Shown: positions 7,676 to 16,855 of the stretch, in pieces
How positions within the stretch are numbered: the first letter of the stretch is position 1
Layout: each line of letters opens with the position of its first letter
NCBI RefSeq assembly: GCF_000178855.1
Contig: NZ_ADVG01000003.1
Span: 1,736,001-1,800,000 of the forward strand
Reading direction: 5' to 3'
Source of the DNA: Ktedonobacter racemifer DSM 44963
Lineage (GTDB): Bacteria; Chloroflexota; Ktedonobacteria; Ktedonobacterales; Ktedonobacteraceae
Length of the DNA stretch: 64,000 bases
The notes under the pieces: generated by a model
What the model was told of the DNA's origin: nothing
Databases searched by the model: none
Seen by the model: the letters and a program-made list of their open reading frames with translations, nothing else
Made by a program: the position numbers and the translations under genes

Positions 7676-10600
7676 ATGGCAAAAAAGGTTCCGGCGACGC
7701 TGTTCTGGTCAGGAGAAGACAGACAGTATATCTGGCAGAAAGAAGGAAACACGGAAAAGAGGGAGAGGTTGTCTGCTCAGGAGCATGTATTCCGGCTGCT
7801 CGACGAAGACACCTCTTTTTCCTTTCAAGGCCAACAGGGACATCTCACTCTACTGAAGGAGACGCGTGTCAGAGGCGGCGATGGCTACTGGTACGCCTAT
7901 CGCCGTCAGGGGAAGCGTGTCGTGAAGAAGTATGCCGGGCGCCCGATTGATCTTACCATCGTCCGCCTGGAGGAGCTTGCGCTTGCCATGCAGGCAGAGA
8001 CCATCCAAAGTGAACCAGCCCAACCGTCTCACCTTTCACCCTCTCAGCATCCTCAGCCTGCTCCTTCCACCCTGCTTCAACAGGCACCGCTCCTTCTGCC
8101 CAAATTGCACCCACCACGTCCAACCGCTTCCCTGCTCTCCCGCGAGCGTTTGCTGGCACGGCTGGATGATGGCATCTCGCGCAAACTGACGCTGGTGCTC
8201 TCCCCGGCTGGCTTTGGCAAAACGACGCTGGTGAGCGATTGGATCGCGGCACGCCATGCGCGCGAGGTGAGTTCGCAGCCAGTCGCATGGATTGCCCTGG
8301 ATGCGAATGAGAATGACCCGATCCGCTTCTGGCACTATCTTCTTGTGGCCTGCCAGACCTTTCAACCGAACCTGGGAGAGAGCATCCTGCCTGTGCTGCG
8401 TGCCGCCGGGCAGCCTCCTTTTCCACGTCTTTCTCTGGAAACCATCCTGACCGGGCTCCTCAATGATCTGGCCTGCATGCCGGGACGCGGTATCCTGGTG
8501 CTGGAAGATTACCATGTGATTCAGAGGAGTGACATTCATCAGGCCATGTCTTTCTTCCTTGAACACCAGCCCACGAACCTGCATCTGATCCTGATGACGC
8601 GTTCAGAACCGCCGTTGCCTCTGGCTCAACTCCGCGCTCATGATGAACTGGTTGAACTGGGCGCACCTCACCTGCGCTTTACGCAGGAAGAGACGCGAGC
8701 GTTTTTACGACAGGCCCTGCCCTTCCCGTTCGAGGAGACGCTGCTGGACCAGCTCCAGAGGCGGACAGAGGGGTGGATCACCGGGTTACGCCTGCTCACG
8801 CTGGCCCTGCGAGGGTATGAATCGTTCTCGGCCTGGGAGATGGAACAGCGACTGGCACAGATCAGTGGGAGCCAGCGCCATATCCTCGACTATCTGGTAG
8901 CCGAGGTGCTTGCCTCTCAAGCGGAGCCGATGCAAACCTTTCTGCTGCAGACGACTGGCCTGGTCCGCCTGACTGGTTCGCTATGTGATACGGTGACTGG
9001 CCGCGATGACAGCACGTTCTTGCTTGAACAGATTGAACGCGCGAACCTGTTTTTGCTGCCCTTAGACGAGAGTGGCACCTGGTATCGCTACCATGCACTT
9101 TTCGCTGAGGCGATGCAGCACGAGGCACGCCGCCGTCTGGGCGGAGCGAGTCTGCTTGCCACCCAGAGCCGTGCCAGTCGCTGGTATGAGCAACACGACC
9201 TGCTCTCCGATGCGGTTGAAGCTGCACTGCGTGCGCGCGAACTGACACGAGCCGCCGCGCTGATGACGCGCATCGTGGAGTCACAGCCTCTCTTGCACCA
9301 TCAGGAATTGCATACCTTTTTGCGCTGGCTCAGACAGTTCCCGGAAGAAATCCTGCGTGAGTCACCAACGCTCAGCGAAACCTATGCCATGGCGCTGCTG
9401 TTCACGACACAGCAGCGTACGTTCGCCTTAAAGCCACAGTTTGAGAAGTATCTCCAGATGGCCGAACATCGTTTGCGGGCACTTGGTGACCTGCCTCGCC
9501 TGGGAGAAGGGTTGACGCTGCATGCACTCCTCAGTGGGCACGTGAACGACCACGCGACCGCGATCCGCTGCGCTCGGGAGGCGCTCAAGATGTTGCCAGA
9601 CGAGGAACGGTTCTGGCGCAGCCTTGCTCTGGATATGCTTGGCATAGCAGCCCTCGTAGCGGGCAGGATGACCGAGGCGCGACAGATCATGCATGAATCC
9701 TGGAAGCTCAATCCTGTCCCTTTCGAGAAGAGCGATGCCAGGAGGAGTGGTTCGCTTATCCAGCAGAGCTATCTTGCGCTTGGGGTAGGCCATCTGGAGC
9801 AGGCAGCTCTGCTCTTGCGCCAGGTCCTCGACCTCGTCGTGGATAATCTCACAGACCGGGGAACGGCCCTGCTCGGGCTTTCGACCCTCTCGTACGAGTG
9901 GAACCGTTTGTCGGAGGCCGAGCAGTATATCCAGCAGGCGTACGCACTGCATGCCGAGACCAGGAATGAATGGTTGTGGCTTCAGTCAGCGACGCTGCTG
10001 GCGCGAGTGCTGTATGCTCGCGGTGAGCACACACAGGCGCAGGATGTGTTGCAGCACCTCTCGCCCGCTCTCGCCCAACCGCGCTACTCCCGCGAGATCG
10101 AGCTGTGGCTGGCCCACTTTGCCCTCGCCTCTGGCGACCTCGTCACGGCACAACGTCGGTTTGCTGGGCAGCAAACCATTACGCAGGATGAGACGCCTCT
10201 GGATATCATGCACGAGCAAGAGCAGTTGCTAGCCGCACGGCTGCTGATCGCACAGGGAGAAGAGAGAAAGGTACATCAGGCGCTCTCTATCCTCGCCTGT
10301 TGGCGTGCGGAGGCACAGAGTCAGGCTCGCCTACGCAGCGAGGTAGAGGTGCTTCTTCTCATGACACGGGCATATGAACGTCTCAGGCGTAGGCAGGAGG
10401 CGAAAGAGGTGCTCAAAGAAGCGCTTACCCTGGCTCAGACCGCAGGGTATCAGCGTCTCTTTCTCGATGAAGGTGCCGAGATGGCCGCATTGCTTAAGGG
10501 AATGGTCTCCGAGGTGCGTGCGCCTCTCCAGGTGGCTTATTTACGCACGTTGCTGCGTGGCTTTCCCACGGTCCAACTCTCTCCGACACCAGCGAGCGGT

Positions 10601-10804
10601 GATGACGTGCTTGAACCGCTTAGCCCTCAAGAGCGACGTGTCCTGGGTCTCCTGGTCGCGGGCCGTACCAACCCGGAGATCGCTCGCGAACTGGTCGTTT
10701 CCCTCAACACGGTGAAAACGCAAGTCAAGAGTATCTATCGCAAACTGGACATTGGCAGTCGTCATGAGGCCAGCGAAGTGGTACGTCGTCTGGGTTTGTT
10801 GTAG
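7676..10804 (+). CDS. LuxR-family transcriptional regulator, LAL/MalT type
   Basis: A 1042-residue STAND ATPase regulator. Residues 1-100 form a lineage-typical N-terminal module with the GDGYWYAYRRQGKRVVKKYAGR stretch. The NTPase begins with Walker A SPAGFGKTT at about 176-184 and Walker B ILVLEDYH. A long helical TPR-like sensor region follows, and the last 65 residues are a LuxR helix-turn-helix (LSPQERRVLGLLVAGRTNPEIARELVV...NTVKTQVKSIYRKL). It should bind DNA when an inducer and ATP drive its oligomerisation. The ATG at 7676 is chosen because the N-terminal module starts there with an AGAGAAAGAG site; upstream in-frame codons are not family-like. No clear target gene is adjacent. Confidence 0.9.
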   Translation: MAKKVPATLFWSGEDRQYIWQKEGNTEKRERLSAQEHVFRLLDEDTSFSFQGQQGHLTLLKETRVRGGDGYWYAYRRQGKRVVKKYAGRPIDLTIVRLEELALAMQAETIQSEPAQPSHLSPSQHPQPAPSTLLQQAPLLLPKLHPPRPTASLLSRERLLARLDDGISRKLTLVLSPAGFGKTTLVSDWIAARHAREVSSQPVAWIALDANENDPIRFWHYLLVACQTFQPNLGESILPVLRAAGQPPFPRLSLETILTGLLNDLACMPGRGILVLEDYHVIQRSDIHQAMSFFLEHQPTNLHLILMTRSEPPLPLAQLRAHDELVELGAPHLRFTQEETRAFLRQALPFPFEETLLDQLQRRTEGWITGLRLLTLALRGYESFSAWEMEQRLAQISGSQRHILDYLVAEVLASQAEPMQTFLLQTTGLVRLTGSLCDTVTGRDDSTFLLEQIERANLFLLPLDESGTWYRYHALFAEAMQHEARRRLGGASLLATQSRASRWYEQHDLLSDAVEAALRARELTRAAALMTRIVESQPLLHHQELHTFLRWLRQFPEEILRESPTLSETYAMALLFTTQQRTFALKPQFEKYLQMAEHRLRALGDLPRLGEGLTLHALLSGHVNDHATAIRCAREALKMLPDEERFWRSLALDMLGIAALVAGRMTEARQIMHESWKLNPVPFEKSDARRSGSLIQQSYLALGVGHLEQAALLLRQVLDLVVDNLTDRGTALLGLSTLSYEWNRLSEAEQYIQQAYALHAETRNEWLWLQSATLLARVLYARGEHTQAQDVLQHLSPALAQPRYSREIELWLAHFALASGDLVTAQRRFAGQQTITQDETPLDIMHEQEQLLAARLLIAQGEERKVHQALSILACWRAEAQSQARLRSEVEVLLLMTRAYERLRRRQEAKEVLKEALTLAQTAGYQRLFLDEGAEMAALLKGMVSEVRAPLQVAYLRTLLRGFPTVQLSPTPASGDDVLEPLSPQERRVLGLLVAGRTNPEIARELVVSLNTVKTQVKSIYRKLDIGSRHEASEVVRRLGLL

Positions 10805-10869
10805 ATGAGCGGTTGATTTCCTGCTCCGATTAATGTAGGAAAACGTATGCAAGCATCGCTTTCCAGATC

Positions 10870-10925
10870 TTTCGTTGTTGCTGCTTCACTCGTAGGTGCC
10901 TCAAGACCGGTTGGTCTTTTTGGTC
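10870..10925 (-). ncRNA. probable omega-RNA scaffold end / right end of tnpB element
   Basis: Just after the tnpB stop the minus strand has repeated GACC blocks that can fold as AAGACC...GGTCTT, ending in TTGAG. Family knowledge places the omega-RNA scaffold and the element's right end here; the guide would be the next bases toward lower coordinates. The boundaries are inferred. Confidence 0.4.
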
Positions 10926-12089
10926 TTACCCCGCGTCCACAGCCAAGTTTACGCCATCGTCCGAGCCAGTACCGGTGGCGACTTGATCAATCAGCCCGAT
11001 CAAGCGCAAGGCTTCAGCAAGAATGCATAACGCGGCATTATGGTCCCGGTCCTGTGGGAAAAGATGATACGCACAGGAGGGATTCTGGCAGAGAAACTCC
11101 CGATCAGACAACTGCATGGCTTCCCACTTCCAGCCGCAGCAATGACAGGTCTTACTTGATGGGAAGAAGCGATCTACCTTGATGACCTGCCCGCCGCGCT
11201 GCTCTACCTTGCTCGCCAGGAGCGACAGGAGTTTGCCTAATGCCGCATCCGAGAACGAACGAGCAAGCTTCCGGTTTTTCAGCAACCCTTTGAGGTGGAG
11301 GTCCTCAATGCCAATGATCCCGTAACAGGTGGCGAGCCTGGTGGTCAGCTTGTGGAGCACATCATCGCGTAAGCAGGTAATGCGGTAGTGCAGGCGTGCA
11401 ACCTGCCTGCGTGCTTGCTCCCGTTTTTTTGATCCCGCCTTCCGGCGATGCAGACGCTTGTTGGCCCGGCGTAACTTCTTCAGCGCGGTTTTGAGGAAGG
11501 CTTGGTTCTCAACTCCCTCTCCCGTACTCAAGGTTGCCAGCCGGTTGAGTCCCACGTCGATGCCGACAGCGGCCGGTTTTTTCACCGGTATGGTATTGGG
11601 GATCTCTACCTGAATGCTCACGAACCACCAGTCTGCTGTCCTGGTAATGCGTGCGCCCGTCACTTTGCCCGCAAAGCGCACCTTCTCTGCCATATTCACC
11701 CATCCGAGTTTAGGAACCCAGATGCGATGATCACCGAGCTCCAACTGATCGTTGGCAAGATAGAAGCTCGGCTTACTGCGCTTCTTGCTCTTGAATTTCG
11801 GGCGGCGGGCACGCCCTTCAAAAAAGGCGGTAAACGCCTTGCCCAGGTCGAGAAACGGCTGATCTGAAGCGTTCTTCGTGACCTCCCAGGTCCAGGGAAA
11901 TTGCTCTCGTCTGATGTCGTTAAATTGCTTCTTGAGCTTGAGCGCGGTCGGCTTCAAGCCTGCCTCATATTGCCGGTTCCACTCAGCCAGCGCCCAATTC
12001 CAGACGAATCGCGCGGTCCCGGCGGCCTTGGCAAAGTAGATAGCCTGCTCCGGTGTTGGATGGAGTCTGATCTTATGCGCCTTGATCAT
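10926..12089 (-). CDS. tnpB: TnpB RNA-guided nuclease (IS200/IS605 family), intact
   Basis: A complete 387-residue TnpB. It starts MIKAHKIRLHPTPEQ, the usual N-terminal helix-turn-helix, and carries GIDVGLNRLAT (RuvC Asp), GIEDLHLKGL (Glu), a zinc ribbon CHCCG...CQNPSC and DRDHNAA (last Asp). All catalytic residues expected for omega-RNA-guided DNA cleavage are present, and this is the only undamaged copy of five in the window. No TnpA is adjacent, so movement would need a transposase elsewhere. The element sits immediately downstream of the LAL regulator, where it cuts an open frame beginning with a signal-like peptide at 10847. Confidence 0.9.
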   Translation of the reverse strand: MIKAHKIRLHPTPEQAIYFAKAAGTARFVWNWALAEWNRQYEAGLKPTALKLKKQFNDIRREQFPWTWEVTKNASDQPFLDLGKAFTAFFEGRARRPKFKSKKRSKPSFYLANDQLELGDHRIWVPKLGWVNMAEKVRFAGKVTGARITRTADWWFVSIQVEIPNTIPVKKPAAVGIDVGLNRLATLSTGEGVENQAFLKTALKKLRRANKRLHRRKAGSKKREQARRQVARLHYRITCLRDDVLHKLTTRLATCYGIIGIEDLHLKGLLKNRKLARSFSDAALGKLLSLLASKVEQRGGQVIKVDRFFPSSKTCHCCGWKWEAMQLSDREFLCQNPSCAYHLFPQDRDHNAALCILAEALRLIGLIDQVATGTGSDDGVNLAVDAG

Positions 12090-12363
12090 TCCTCACATCC
12101 TTTCACAGAACCGCTGCTCGAAGAAGGTTGTTGCTTAAAACATATGTTCCATTCCTACATCTTACCCTATTTTCCTCGTTTTTTCAATACTGTTGATTTC
12201 CTCTTTTTCCCTCCCCCAATTCACCCGCACCAATGCCCCGGCAGGGTGATGCTCGCTCACCCGCTTTCTCTTTATACTTTTGCTATCACAGGAAGACGAC
12301 AGGTACAGTTGCTATCTGTTCATCTGGTTGTGTATTGAAGCCTCAAAATAGAAGGAGAAGACG

Positions 12364-12414
12364 ATGAAGACCCTTTCTCTTGATCATCCTCTCCCTCTTT
12401 ATGGAAGGAGATGA
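12364..12414 (+). CDS. possible 16-residue leader peptide before cupin gene
   Basis: An ATG at 12364 with GAAGGAGAAG just upstream opens a 16-codon frame (MKTLSLDHPLPLYGRR). Its TGA at 12412-12414 overlaps the first ATG of the cupin gene, and the GGAAGGAG that serves the cupin lies inside its last codons. This arrangement suggests translational coupling or a leader; it could also be chance. Confidence 0.3.
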   Translation: MKTLSLDHPLPLYGRR

Positions 12415-12416
12415 TC

Positions 12417-12761
12417 ATGGATTACGTTATTCCGAAAGAAAAAATCCATCGTGATGGGACCACCTACCTGTTTCAGGGGAGTGAGCATGGGGGAGCTCCC
12501 ATTTCATTTTTCTGGCTCGATGAGACCGCACCGGGTCGTGGCCCACAGCTCCACACCCATCCTTATGAAGAGATCTTTCTTGTGCGGGAAGGTCTGGCTC
12601 GTTTCACGGTTGGCAGCGATACCATCGATGTGAGCAGTGGACATATTGTGATCGTGCCGTCTGGTATGCCCCACAAGTTCGTGAACATTGGGCATGGGCC
12701 ATTTCGACACATCGACATTCACGCCAGTAAACAAGTCATCACGCAATGGCTTGAGGAGTGA
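12417..12761 (+). CDS. single-domain cupin protein
   Basis: A 114-residue cupin. Motif 1 is PQLHTHPYEEIFLVREG (two His and a Glu for metal) and motif 2 is PSGMPHKFVNIG (third His). Such small cupins bind metals or small ligands; the substrate is unknown. GGAAGGAG lies 6 bases before the ATG at 12417; another ATG at 12411 is too close to it. The drug exporter gene follows after 18 bases, so they form an operon. Confidence 0.85.
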   Translation: MDYVIPKEKIHRDGTTYLFQGSEHGGAPISFFWLDETAPGRGPQLHTHPYEEIFLVREGLARFTVGSDTIDVSSGHIVIVPSGMPHKFVNIGHGPFRHIDIHASKQVITQWLEE

Positions 12762-12779
12762 AGAGGAGTTTTGTGATAG

Positions 12780-14243
12780 ATGGACAAACGTATATCCGTT
12801 CCGGTAAAAAGGGAAAAGATGGCCTACAAATGGGTCGTCCTCTGGGTCGTCCTTTTCGGCGTGTTTATGAGTTTGCTGGATCAAACGATTGTCTCGATTG
12901 CCATTCCGCGCTTACAACATGCCTTTGATGCAAGTGTTGAGAACATCCAGTGGGTCGTCACAGCGTATATACTGACGCTTGGTATCTTCACCCCTGTGGT
13001 TGCCTTTCTCTCCAGGCGTTTTGGCATCAAGCGGATCTATATCCTCTCCCTGGTAGCATTCACCCTCAGCTCAGCTTTATGCGGCTGGGCCTGGGACCTG
13101 CCGTCGCTTATCTGCTTTCGCATTCTTCAGGGCATCGGTGGTGCGGCTCTCTTCCCCCTTGCCAACGCGCTCCTGTTGCGCGTGTTTCCACCAGAACAGC
13201 GCGGCTTGGCGATGGGATTTTATGCGATTCCCTCCATACTGGCACCTGCACTTGGTCCAACGCTTGGCGGCTACTTGATCACCTACGCAGATTGGCCCAG
13301 CATCTTTTTTATCAATGTTCCCATCGGTCTGCTGGCAGTCTTCCTGTCGGTGAAATTCCTGCGTGAGCTGGACGTTCAGAAGGATCTGCCTTTCGACCTT
13401 TTGGGTTTTGTCCTGGTCGCAATTGGCCTTGGGCTTGTCTTCTATACGCTCTCGGATGCCAGCACCGTCGGCTGGGGATCGTTTGAGATTCTCAGCCTCC
13501 TTGCGGTAGGATGTATGGCATTAGCCGTGTTTGTGGGTATTGAACTGCGGAGAGAGCGCAACCATCTTCAACCATTGTTGCATCTCAGTCTTTTTCGCAA
13601 TGGCCCGTTTCTCTTCAGCATGTTGGCAACGGTCTTCCTTACGGTCCGTTTACAGGGTGCGACGTTTCTCTTCCCACTCTATCTGCAGGAGAGCCTCGGA
13701 CAGACTGCACTGCAAGCTGGCCTGATGTTGTTACCCTACGCCCTGGCCTCTGGGGTTGCCTCGCTCATCGGAGGGCGCCTGGTAGATCGCCTGGGGGCAC
13801 GGGCGGTGATCCTTCTCGGAGTCGTGCTCCTCATTGTGTGCACCTGGCAACTGACCTTCATCGCGCTCGATTCGCCCTTCTGGTGGTTACAGACCCTACT
13901 CATTGTGCAAGGGCTGGCGCTGGGCCTCTGCTATCAGCCATTGATCGTCACAGCAACGGCTGAGGTGGCACCTCAGCGAATGGCATTAGCAACGACGATG
14001 AATACCTTGACGCGCTCCCTATCGAGTTCTCTGGGTATTGCCATGGTTGCCACCCTGGTACAAATCCAGAGCCAGGTGCATAGCGTGCAACTTACCAAGA
14101 GTGGGCAGCAAGCGGCTTCTTCCGTCGCTTCTCTGAGCTTTGTCCTTGCGTTGCAAGATGCCTTCCTCCTGCTCACGGTTGTCACCGTTCTGGCACTTAT
14201 TGCGGTTCTCTTTATCCGAGGACGCCGCAAACAGCTATTGTAG
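12780..14243 (+). CDS. MFS multidrug exporter, DHA2 (EmrB/QacA) family
   Basis: A 487-residue inner-membrane proton-driven exporter with about 14 transmembrane helices. Helix 1 contains the DHA2 signature LDQTIVSIAIPRLQ, followed by WVVTAYIL and the motif RRFGIKRIY; the antiporter motif appears as GPTLGGYLI. Length fits the family. Two starts are plausible: 12780 (MDKRISVPVKREK, AGGAG 11 bases upstream) and 12819 (MAYKWVVLW, AAGGG 5 bases upstream). It is coupled to the cupin gene and ends just before a long hairpin at 14263. Confidence 0.9.
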   Translation: MDKRISVPVKREKMAYKWVVLWVVLFGVFMSLLDQTIVSIAIPRLQHAFDASVENIQWVVTAYILTLGIFTPVVAFLSRRFGIKRIYILSLVAFTLSSALCGWAWDLPSLICFRILQGIGGAALFPLANALLLRVFPPEQRGLAMGFYAIPSILAPALGPTLGGYLITYADWPSIFFINVPIGLLAVFLSVKFLRELDVQKDLPFDLLGFVLVAIGLGLVFYTLSDASTVGWGSFEILSLLAVGCMALAVFVGIELRRERNHLQPLLHLSLFRNGPFLFSMLATVFLTVRLQGATFLFPLYLQESLGQTALQAGLMLLPYALASGVASLIGGRLVDRLGARAVILLGVVLLIVCTWQLTFIALDSPFWWLQTLLIVQGLALGLCYQPLIVTATAEVAPQRMALATTMNTLTRSLSSSLGIAMVATLVQIQSQVHSVQLTKSGQQAASSVASLSFVLALQDAFLLLTVVTVLALIAVLFIRGRRKQLL

Positions 14244-14262
14244 CGAAGTATGGAGGGCTCAG

Positions 14263-14322
14263 AGAGGTTGGCCTAAGATCTTAGAAAATGCACATTTTCG
14301 TGAAGATCTTGGGCCAACCTCT
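14263..14322 (+). terminator. long hairpin after the exporter gene
   Basis: Arms at 14263-14282 and 14303-14322 (AGAGGTTGGCC...GGCCAACCTCT) pair almost perfectly over 20 bp, and the loop contains a further GAAAATG/CATTTTC stem. It lies 19 bases after the exporter stop, so it probably acts as a terminator or mRNA 3' stabiliser. Confidence 0.55.
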
Positions 14323-14419
14323 GCCAGGTTCAGAAATCAGCCCAGCACGTGTTCCTGGCAGATGGAACGCTTTGACCTGTAGATGCCATCCGCGATTTTG
14401 GTACTGAATTGTTTTTGTG

Positions 14420-14447
14420 GGCCATGAAAACGATCGTTTTCATGGCC
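14420..14447. repeat. perfect 28-bp palindrome
   Basis: GGCCATGAAAACGA joined to its exact reverse complement with no spacer. It lies between the exporter terminator and a MITE. It could be a regulator binding site or a hairpin; there is nothing to choose between these. Confidence 0.6.
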
Positions 14448-14477
14448 TCTTGTGCAAGCAGGCCTCTGAGTATTAAT

Positions 14478-14590
14478 GGATACTGTTGCTAAATTCGCTG
14501 GTCTAGCTTGACAAGAAAGTGCTGACCTTCTCAATGTGAGCTTGAACAACCTGCCCAAAAGGATGAGAAGTGAATTTAGCAACAGTATCC
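14478..14590. mobile_element. 113-bp MITE with 19-bp perfect inverted ends
   Basis: GGATACTGTTGCTAAATTC at 14478-14496 is repeated in inverse orientation at 14572-14590. The ends resemble IS6/IS26-type terminal repeats (GG..CTGTTGC). The interior codes for nothing. A half copy of the same end is at 7377. Confidence 0.75.
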
Positions 14591-14671
14591 GTTACTACTC
14601 AAGGGCCTATAAAGCGTTTCGAACAGCAAAAACGCCTCATACGATCAAAGAAACATGCGATATACTATCTC

Positions 14672-15544
14672 TTATGAGTGAATCGCCGTCTTTGTCAGTT
14701 CCTCGCTGACCTCCCACGTCCGCTTCTGGAGCGCTTCGTCGTAGGAAAGCTTGCTGGAAGTCACAGGGACGCATTTGACGAAGTATTTGCCCGATACGCC
14801 CTCGATCTCTGGTGAAGAGGCCAGGTAGATCGAGGTTTTCGCGCCCGCTTCCACATTGATGCCCATAAATCTACCCACAACGCTCATGAATGGTTTCAAC
14901 GGGCCGGGTGCGGCATTTTGCGAGATATTGGTGGCGACAAAGCCGGGATGAAGCGCATTGACGGTTACTGATGTATCTTTGAGCCGTCGGGCCAGTTCGT
15001 ACGTGACCAGCAAATTAGCCAGCTTCGATTGAGAATATGCCTGCAGGTCCAACCCGCCATACTTTTTCTGCGATTGCAGATCGTCAAAGTTAATCTTACC
15101 GCTGAAATGCGCTCCGGAGTTCACATTGACGATGCGGGCAGGCCCGCTGGCCTGTAAGGTATCCAACAAGAGATTGGTGAACAAAAATGGGGCGATATGG
15201 TTGACGGCTAGCGACATTTCGATGCCATCGACGCTCTCACGACGACTGGGGAACATCGCGCCCGCGTTATTCAGTACTACATGTAACTGAGTGTATCTTT
15301 TCTTGAACTGCTCCACCAACTGACGGATGGATTGCTGTGATGATAGGTCGGCCAGTAACAGATCAACGGCATTATTTCCGCTCGCTGTCTTGATCTCTTG
15401 CTGGGCTGCTTCTCCTTTGTCGCGGCTGCGGCAGATCAGCACAACGGTCGCCCCCATCTTCGCCAGTTCTCGTGCTGCGACCTTGCCAATCCCTGAGTTC
15501 GCGCCTGTAACGATACAGATTTTTCCATTCATATGTGTTTGCAT
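14672..15544 (-). CDS. short-chain dehydrogenase/reductase, retinol-dehydrogenase-like
   Basis: A 290-residue classical SDR that uses NAD(P)H on an unknown carbonyl or alcohol. The cofactor loop is TGANSGIGKVAA, the structural motif NNAG, the catalytic Ser is in VNVNSGAHFSG and the pair Y-x-x-x-K in AYSQSKLA. It resembles the WWOX/RDH-like branch by the HPGFVATNI segment. The ATG at 15544 has TTGGAGAA at the right spacing; a TTG at 15556 is less likely. Confidence 0.87.
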   Translation of the reverse strand: MQTHMNGKICIVTGANSGIGKVAARELAKMGATVVLICRSRDKGEAAQQEIKTASGNNAVDLLLADLSSQQSIRQLVEQFKKRYTQLHVVLNNAGAMFPSRRESVDGIEMSLAVNHIAPFLFTNLLLDTLQASGPARIVNVNSGAHFSGKINFDDLQSQKKYGGLDLQAYSQSKLANLLVTYELARRLKDTSVTVNALHPGFVATNISQNAAPGPLKPFMSVVGRFMGINVEAGAKTSIYLASSPEIEGVSGKYFVKCVPVTSSKLSYDEALQKRTWEVSEELTKTAIHS

Positions 15545-15598
15545 AATGTTCTCCAATCATCAAAAACGCCTATTTTGATTGTATCATAGCCCTCTTCT

Positions 15599-15653
15599 CT
15601 CGCAGAGGAACCACGAATAGCGCAAAAAACCTCGATTGTTCCATGCACGGGTG
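15599..15653 (+). repeat. dispersed 54-bp repeat (second copy at 24085-24138)
   Basis: A stretch beginning TCGCAGAGGAACCACGAA and ending CATGCACGGGTG occurs here and again at 24085-24138 in the same orientation with a few differences. It is non-coding and probably an end fragment of an insertion sequence. Confidence 0.6.
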
Positions 15654-15675
15654 TCCGCGCCAAGGGGGTAGAAAA

Positions 15676-16767
15676 TCAAGGAATGATATGCTTAGCACGC
15701 AGGCATTGGAGCAGCTCAAGGAGAGCATTTTGGCTGTCGAGGCATTCTTGAAAGCCAGAGCGTCGGGCCTTGCGTGTGTCTGAGATCACGTCGTAGTCCA
15801 GGCGGAAGAGAAAGTCGGTAAACTCAAAGCCAGCCATCTCTGATAGGCGGTAAGGGTGTAACTTGTATTTTCCCACCATTGTGCTCCACGTCTCATCTTT
15901 ATCGGCCATGAAGGTCGCAAGCGGCAGAGGGAGCGGAGCCTCAAGTGATGTGCCAAAGAAGGTGGCGAGGGCGGGCCACAGGTTCTGCCAGCGAATGAGG
16001 TCGCCATTGGTGATGTTGAAGGCCTCGCCCGCGCAGCATTCCTCTGTCAGCGCCCAGGCGATTGCCCGTGCCAGGAGTCCGGCGTCGGTCAATTCCTGGA
16101 GATGGGTATAGCCCGCGTTGGTTCCGGGGAAGCGGAGTGGGACATGTAGCTCGTGACAGAGTGAGCCATAGATTCCCAACGTCAGGGCTAGGTTCATGGG
16201 GCTGCCTATGGAGAGACCACACATGCCCGAGGGGCGAACCGCCGTCCAGTTCCACCCCCTAGCCGCGCCGTGCTCGCGTACGTAATCCTCCTGGTCATAA
16301 TAGAAGTTTGGCGGTAGGTGGCGCGAGTCGCTCTCCTTCGCTGGCGTTCGATAGGGGCCGAGATGGGCGCCATAGACCTTGGCCCCCTGCACGAGCAGAG
16401 CACGTTCAAGCGGCGCGCCGTTTTCCTCCAGGCTCTCAATCAGATTCGTAAGCATGGCAAGGTTGATGCTTACTTCAGCAGAGGGCGTTGAGGCGGGTGC
16501 CAGCGCGGCAAAGACCACGTGGGTCACACCCCTGGCTTCTGTGAGCACTTGCTGACACTGAGCGCGGTTCGCCAGGTCAAGCGAGAGGAAGCGTGCCTGT
16601 GTTGGGTAATCAGGTGTCCGCCGCGAGATAGCGAGGACCTCCCAAGCTGGATTGGCCTCAAAGTGCTCGACCACGGCACGGCCCACGACGCCCAGGTCAC
16701 CACCTACCAGGAGCGTGGCTGAGTGGGAGCGCTGGACTGAAGGTGTGTTTTGAGAAGAGGGCTGCAT
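15676..16767 (-). CDS. NAD-dependent epimerase/dehydratase-type SDR (PRISE-like)
   Basis: A 363-residue extended SDR. The Rossmann loop is LVGGDLGVVGRAVVEHF, and the layout with QGAKVYGAHLGPYRTPAKESD, FYYDQEDYV and RPSGMCG matches the progesterone-5-beta-reductase/iridoid-synthase-like (PRISE) group, which reduces enones; the substrate here is unknown. GGTGG precedes the ATG. It shares direction with the SDR at 14672 but about 130 bases, including a repeat, separate them. Confidence 0.83.
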   Translation of the reverse strand: MQPSSQNTPSVQRSHSATLLVGGDLGVVGRAVVEHFEANPAWEVLAISRRTPDYPTQARFLSLDLANRAQCQQVLTEARGVTHVVFAALAPASTPSAEVSINLAMLTNLIESLEENGAPLERALLVQGAKVYGAHLGPYRTPAKESDSRHLPPNFYYDQEDYVREHGAARGWNWTAVRPSGMCGLSIGSPMNLALTLGIYGSLCHELHVPLRFPGTNAGYTHLQELTDAGLLARAIAWALTEECCAGEAFNITNGDLIRWQNLWPALATFFGTSLEAPLPLPLATFMADKDETWSTMVGKYKLHPYRLSEMAGFEFTDFLFRLDYDVISDTRKARRSGFQECLDSQNALLELLQCLRAKHIIP

Positions 16768-16855
16768 AGAGTACCACCTTGTCTACTAAAGCCTCAACAA
16801 ATTACCCTGGTGATTCTTCTTATTCACAACCCATTATAGCTGGAGTACTGTAATT

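Noticed and set aside
10847..11182. 111-codon frame beginning with a signal-like peptide (MQASLSRSFVVAASLVGA)
   Set aside because: After about 18 codons it is antisense to the tnpB gene. At most the first codons are a truncated host gene, so I do not list it as a gene.
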